Shown here: positions 32,847 through 34,187 of the stretch, piece by piece | How positions within the stretch are numbered: the first letter of the stretch is position 1 | How the letters are laid out: every line of letters starts with the position of its first letter | Assembly (NCBI GenBank): GCA_003427395.1 | Contig: BFEA01000071.1 | Location: forward strand, 1,477,371-1,511,557 | Direction: 5' to 3' | DNA: 34,187 nucleotides | From: Chara braunii | Lineage: Eukaryota; Streptophyta; Charophyceae; Charales; Characeae | Notes under the pieces: generated by a model | What the model was told of the DNA's origin: nothing | The model's input: only the letters and a program-made list of their open reading frames with translations | The model's database searches: none | Translations under genes and position numbers: made by a program

Positions 32847-32851
32847 TGTGA

Positions 32852-33060
32852 GCTCCATGGCGTTGCGTTCCATTGATTTCTGTTTTACAAGGATCTTAAT
32901 CATATGGCTGCCCCGGACATCCAGACACCAGTACCGGACCTGTGTCTGGATGAACCGGACGTCCGGTTAACCGGACATCCAGACATGTGGACTCTGACGG
33001 TCCGGTTGGGTGCAGGCATGTCTGGAAGTCTGGATGCTAAAAAAAAAAAAAAACACAGGA
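32852..33060. repeat. Nested palindromic CCGGACATCCAGACA region
   Basis: ATCCAGACA occurs twice and GTCTGGA twice in opposite orientation between 32918 and 33033. Two perfect palindromes, ACCGGACGTCCGGT and CCGGTTAACCGG, lie near 32955-32978. The layout could fold into a cruciform or hairpin; no function is evident. It ends at an A run (33040-33052). Confidence 0.7.
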
Positions 33061-33064
33061 AAAA

Positions 33065-33068
<4 letters not shown>

Positions 33069-33119
<51 letters not shown>
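33069..33119. repeat. (CA)n microsatellite
   Basis: About 25 CA units follow the A-rich stretch AAAAAAGCA and end at CGTGCACACACG. Confidence 0.95.
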
Positions 33120-33123
<4 letters not shown>

Positions 33124-33224
33124 ACACACGGCCTTTATCAACAACTAGGAGCCTCTCTGAGTGCAAGTGCAGCTGATCAGCTTCCTTCTCTTGAATCTAC
33201 CCCCCCTCCCACCCCCAGGGCCCC

Positions 33225-33300
33225 GTTGATGTAGCTCAGTGGTTAGAGCACCGGTTGGAAATGCACATTGTGGTATGAGGTTGCAGGTTCAAAACTCCGC
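33225..33300 (+). mobile_element. tRNA-derived (SINE-like) segment
   Basis: TAGCTCAGTGGTTAGAGCA (33232-33250) is a textbook tRNA D-arm/A box, and GGTTCAAAACTCC (33286-33298) a B box at tRNA spacing. Acceptor and T stems do not pair properly by eye, so a working tRNA is unlikely. A tRNA-headed SINE is the better reading. Confidence 0.6.
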
Positions 33301-33539
33301 AGCCTTGCGCATGGACACCGGCAGGGCGTTACAATGACGCACGGCTGGACACACACACCCTTGGGATGATGCAGGTAAGGGGTAGTCCATGGCTGTTGTA
33401 TGTGGGGACTCTGGGCGGTGGTGGTGGGTATCCTGATGTTCTTGGTCTATGGGGTTGTCATGAGACATCTGGGTGGCTTGCATAGTCCGGCTTACTTGAG
33501 CCCAGCAGAGCACAGCTACAGACTATTTCACAGTGTAGG
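33301..33539. other. Spacer between SINE-like segment and second LTR
   Basis: May include the body of the SINE-like element. No gene or clear poly(A) end is visible. Confidence 0.35.
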
Positions 33540-34187
33540 TGTGGCATACTGCGCAGCCACACGGGCCTGCAAGGCCCGACCAGACGGAAAATCAGGGCCT
33601 TCCAGGCCCTGTGCCGTTTCAGCCTAAAAAGGGCCCTCCAGGCCCTGAGTCTTTTCAGCCTGAAACGGGAGGGCCATTTTCAGGCCCTCATAAGATCGAC
33701 CTGCCCTGAAACTTAGGCACCAGACCCGGGTTTTAGTGCAGGCCATTTTGGGCCTGTTTACAAGACAACCTTTGTTTGAACTTCAACGCCAGGGTCTGGC
33801 ACATTTTGGCATTGGCAAGAGCAGCCTCCTGGATGGGCCAGCACTATATAGAATTGGCCCGCCCTTCAGGCTGCAGGTAGGCCGAGGGACTTCCCAGGCA
33901 GTTCACGGGCACTTCACGTGCAGGAGGCAGTCTTCAGCATTCGGCAGCAGCACTCTGGAGGAGCGCTGCAGTAGTAGTAGTCTTCAACGCTGGGTGCTAT
34001 TAGGAGCTAGTGTAGCGTTGGAGAGAGAGAGAGAGAGTGGGCGGAGGCCAGGGAGAGGCGCCATAGCTCCAGCTTCATCTTCGATGTACCTGCACCAAGG
34101 CACCACCTTCTCAGGTCAGTACTTGGGCACCAGAGAGAGAGAGAGAGTTCTTCTTCTTCCTCCTCTTAAGTCCACCATCTCTCCCTC
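33540..34187 (+). mobile_element. Start of a second, diverged LTR of the same family (cut by window end)
   Basis: Starts TGTGGCATACTGCGCAGCCACACGGGCC-like sequence, parallel to 31715. It has GCCAGCACTATATAGA with a good TATA (33845-33852, offset about 305) and CGCCATAGCT at 34059. GGGCC/AGGCCCT motifs are multiplied at 33560-33690. Divergence from the first LTR is high, so they are not the pair of one recent insertion. The right end, and whether an internal region follows, lies outside the window. Confidence 0.7.

Noticed and set aside
31715-34187. The two LTR-like segments as the pair of one retrotransposon
   Set aside because: They are strongly diverged, the first has its own TGTGA duplication on both sides, and no gag-pol lies between.

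Overview
The window looks like a gene-poor, repeat-rich stretch of a nuclear plant-lineage genome. The evidence is long dinucleotide and polypurine tracts, snRNA-derived sequences, tRNA-derived SINE-like segments, a solo LTR with a target-site duplication, small terminal-inverted-repeat elements, and two intact protein genes of types known from plants: a DUF177/YceD protein with a plastid-transit-like N-terminus and a plant-type CCR4/HESPERIN-like deadenylase. A streptophyte (for example a charophyte alga) fits, but the species cannot be proven from the sequence. No bacterial operon, CRISPR array or phage module is visible.

Layout: 1-790 is a polypurine array and 1321-1780 a 42-bp minisatellite. 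A small minus-strand gene with an acidic tail lies at 2148-2444. Positions 2450-5285 are microsatellites with a tRNA-like segment and a duplicated segment. Positions 5286-8588 and 14495-17833 are the two arms of a large inverted repeat. Between the arms lie microsatellites, a tandem pair of U2 snRNA-like sequences (11775-12258, minus strand), a U6 snRNA retropseudogene (12531-12648), a MITE-like copy and a 550-base assembly gap (13945-14494). Positions 18190-20160 are dispersed repeats and microsatellites. The DUF177 gene is at 20361-21710 with a TATA box at 20182. Positions 21880-27640 hold minisatellites, a 13-bp perfect hairpin, a ~1-kb element flanked by 14-bp direct repeats, a run of 59 C, a tRNA-like segment, a 122-bp MITE-like element and a tandem duplication just upstream of the CCR4-like gene (27691-29403). 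The last 4.8 kb holds GAA repeats, a solo LTR (31715-32846), palindromes, a tRNA-like segment and the start of a second, diverged LTR (33540-end).

The genes do not form a pathway. The two large ORFs are uninterrupted single-exon genes on the plus strand.

The clearest discovery is technical. The right arm of the inverted repeat contains a complete 38-bp Nextera mate-pair junction adapter (16521-16558), and the two arms carry three ambiguous bases at exactly mirrored positions. The architecture of this inverted repeat and the order of contigs around it should therefore not be trusted without long reads. The most interesting biology is the snRNA-derived cluster, the solo LTR with its TGTGA duplication, and the dispersed family linking 11.2-11.5, 18.2-18.8 and 23.6-24.7 kb. 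I found no convincing new multi-gene system.
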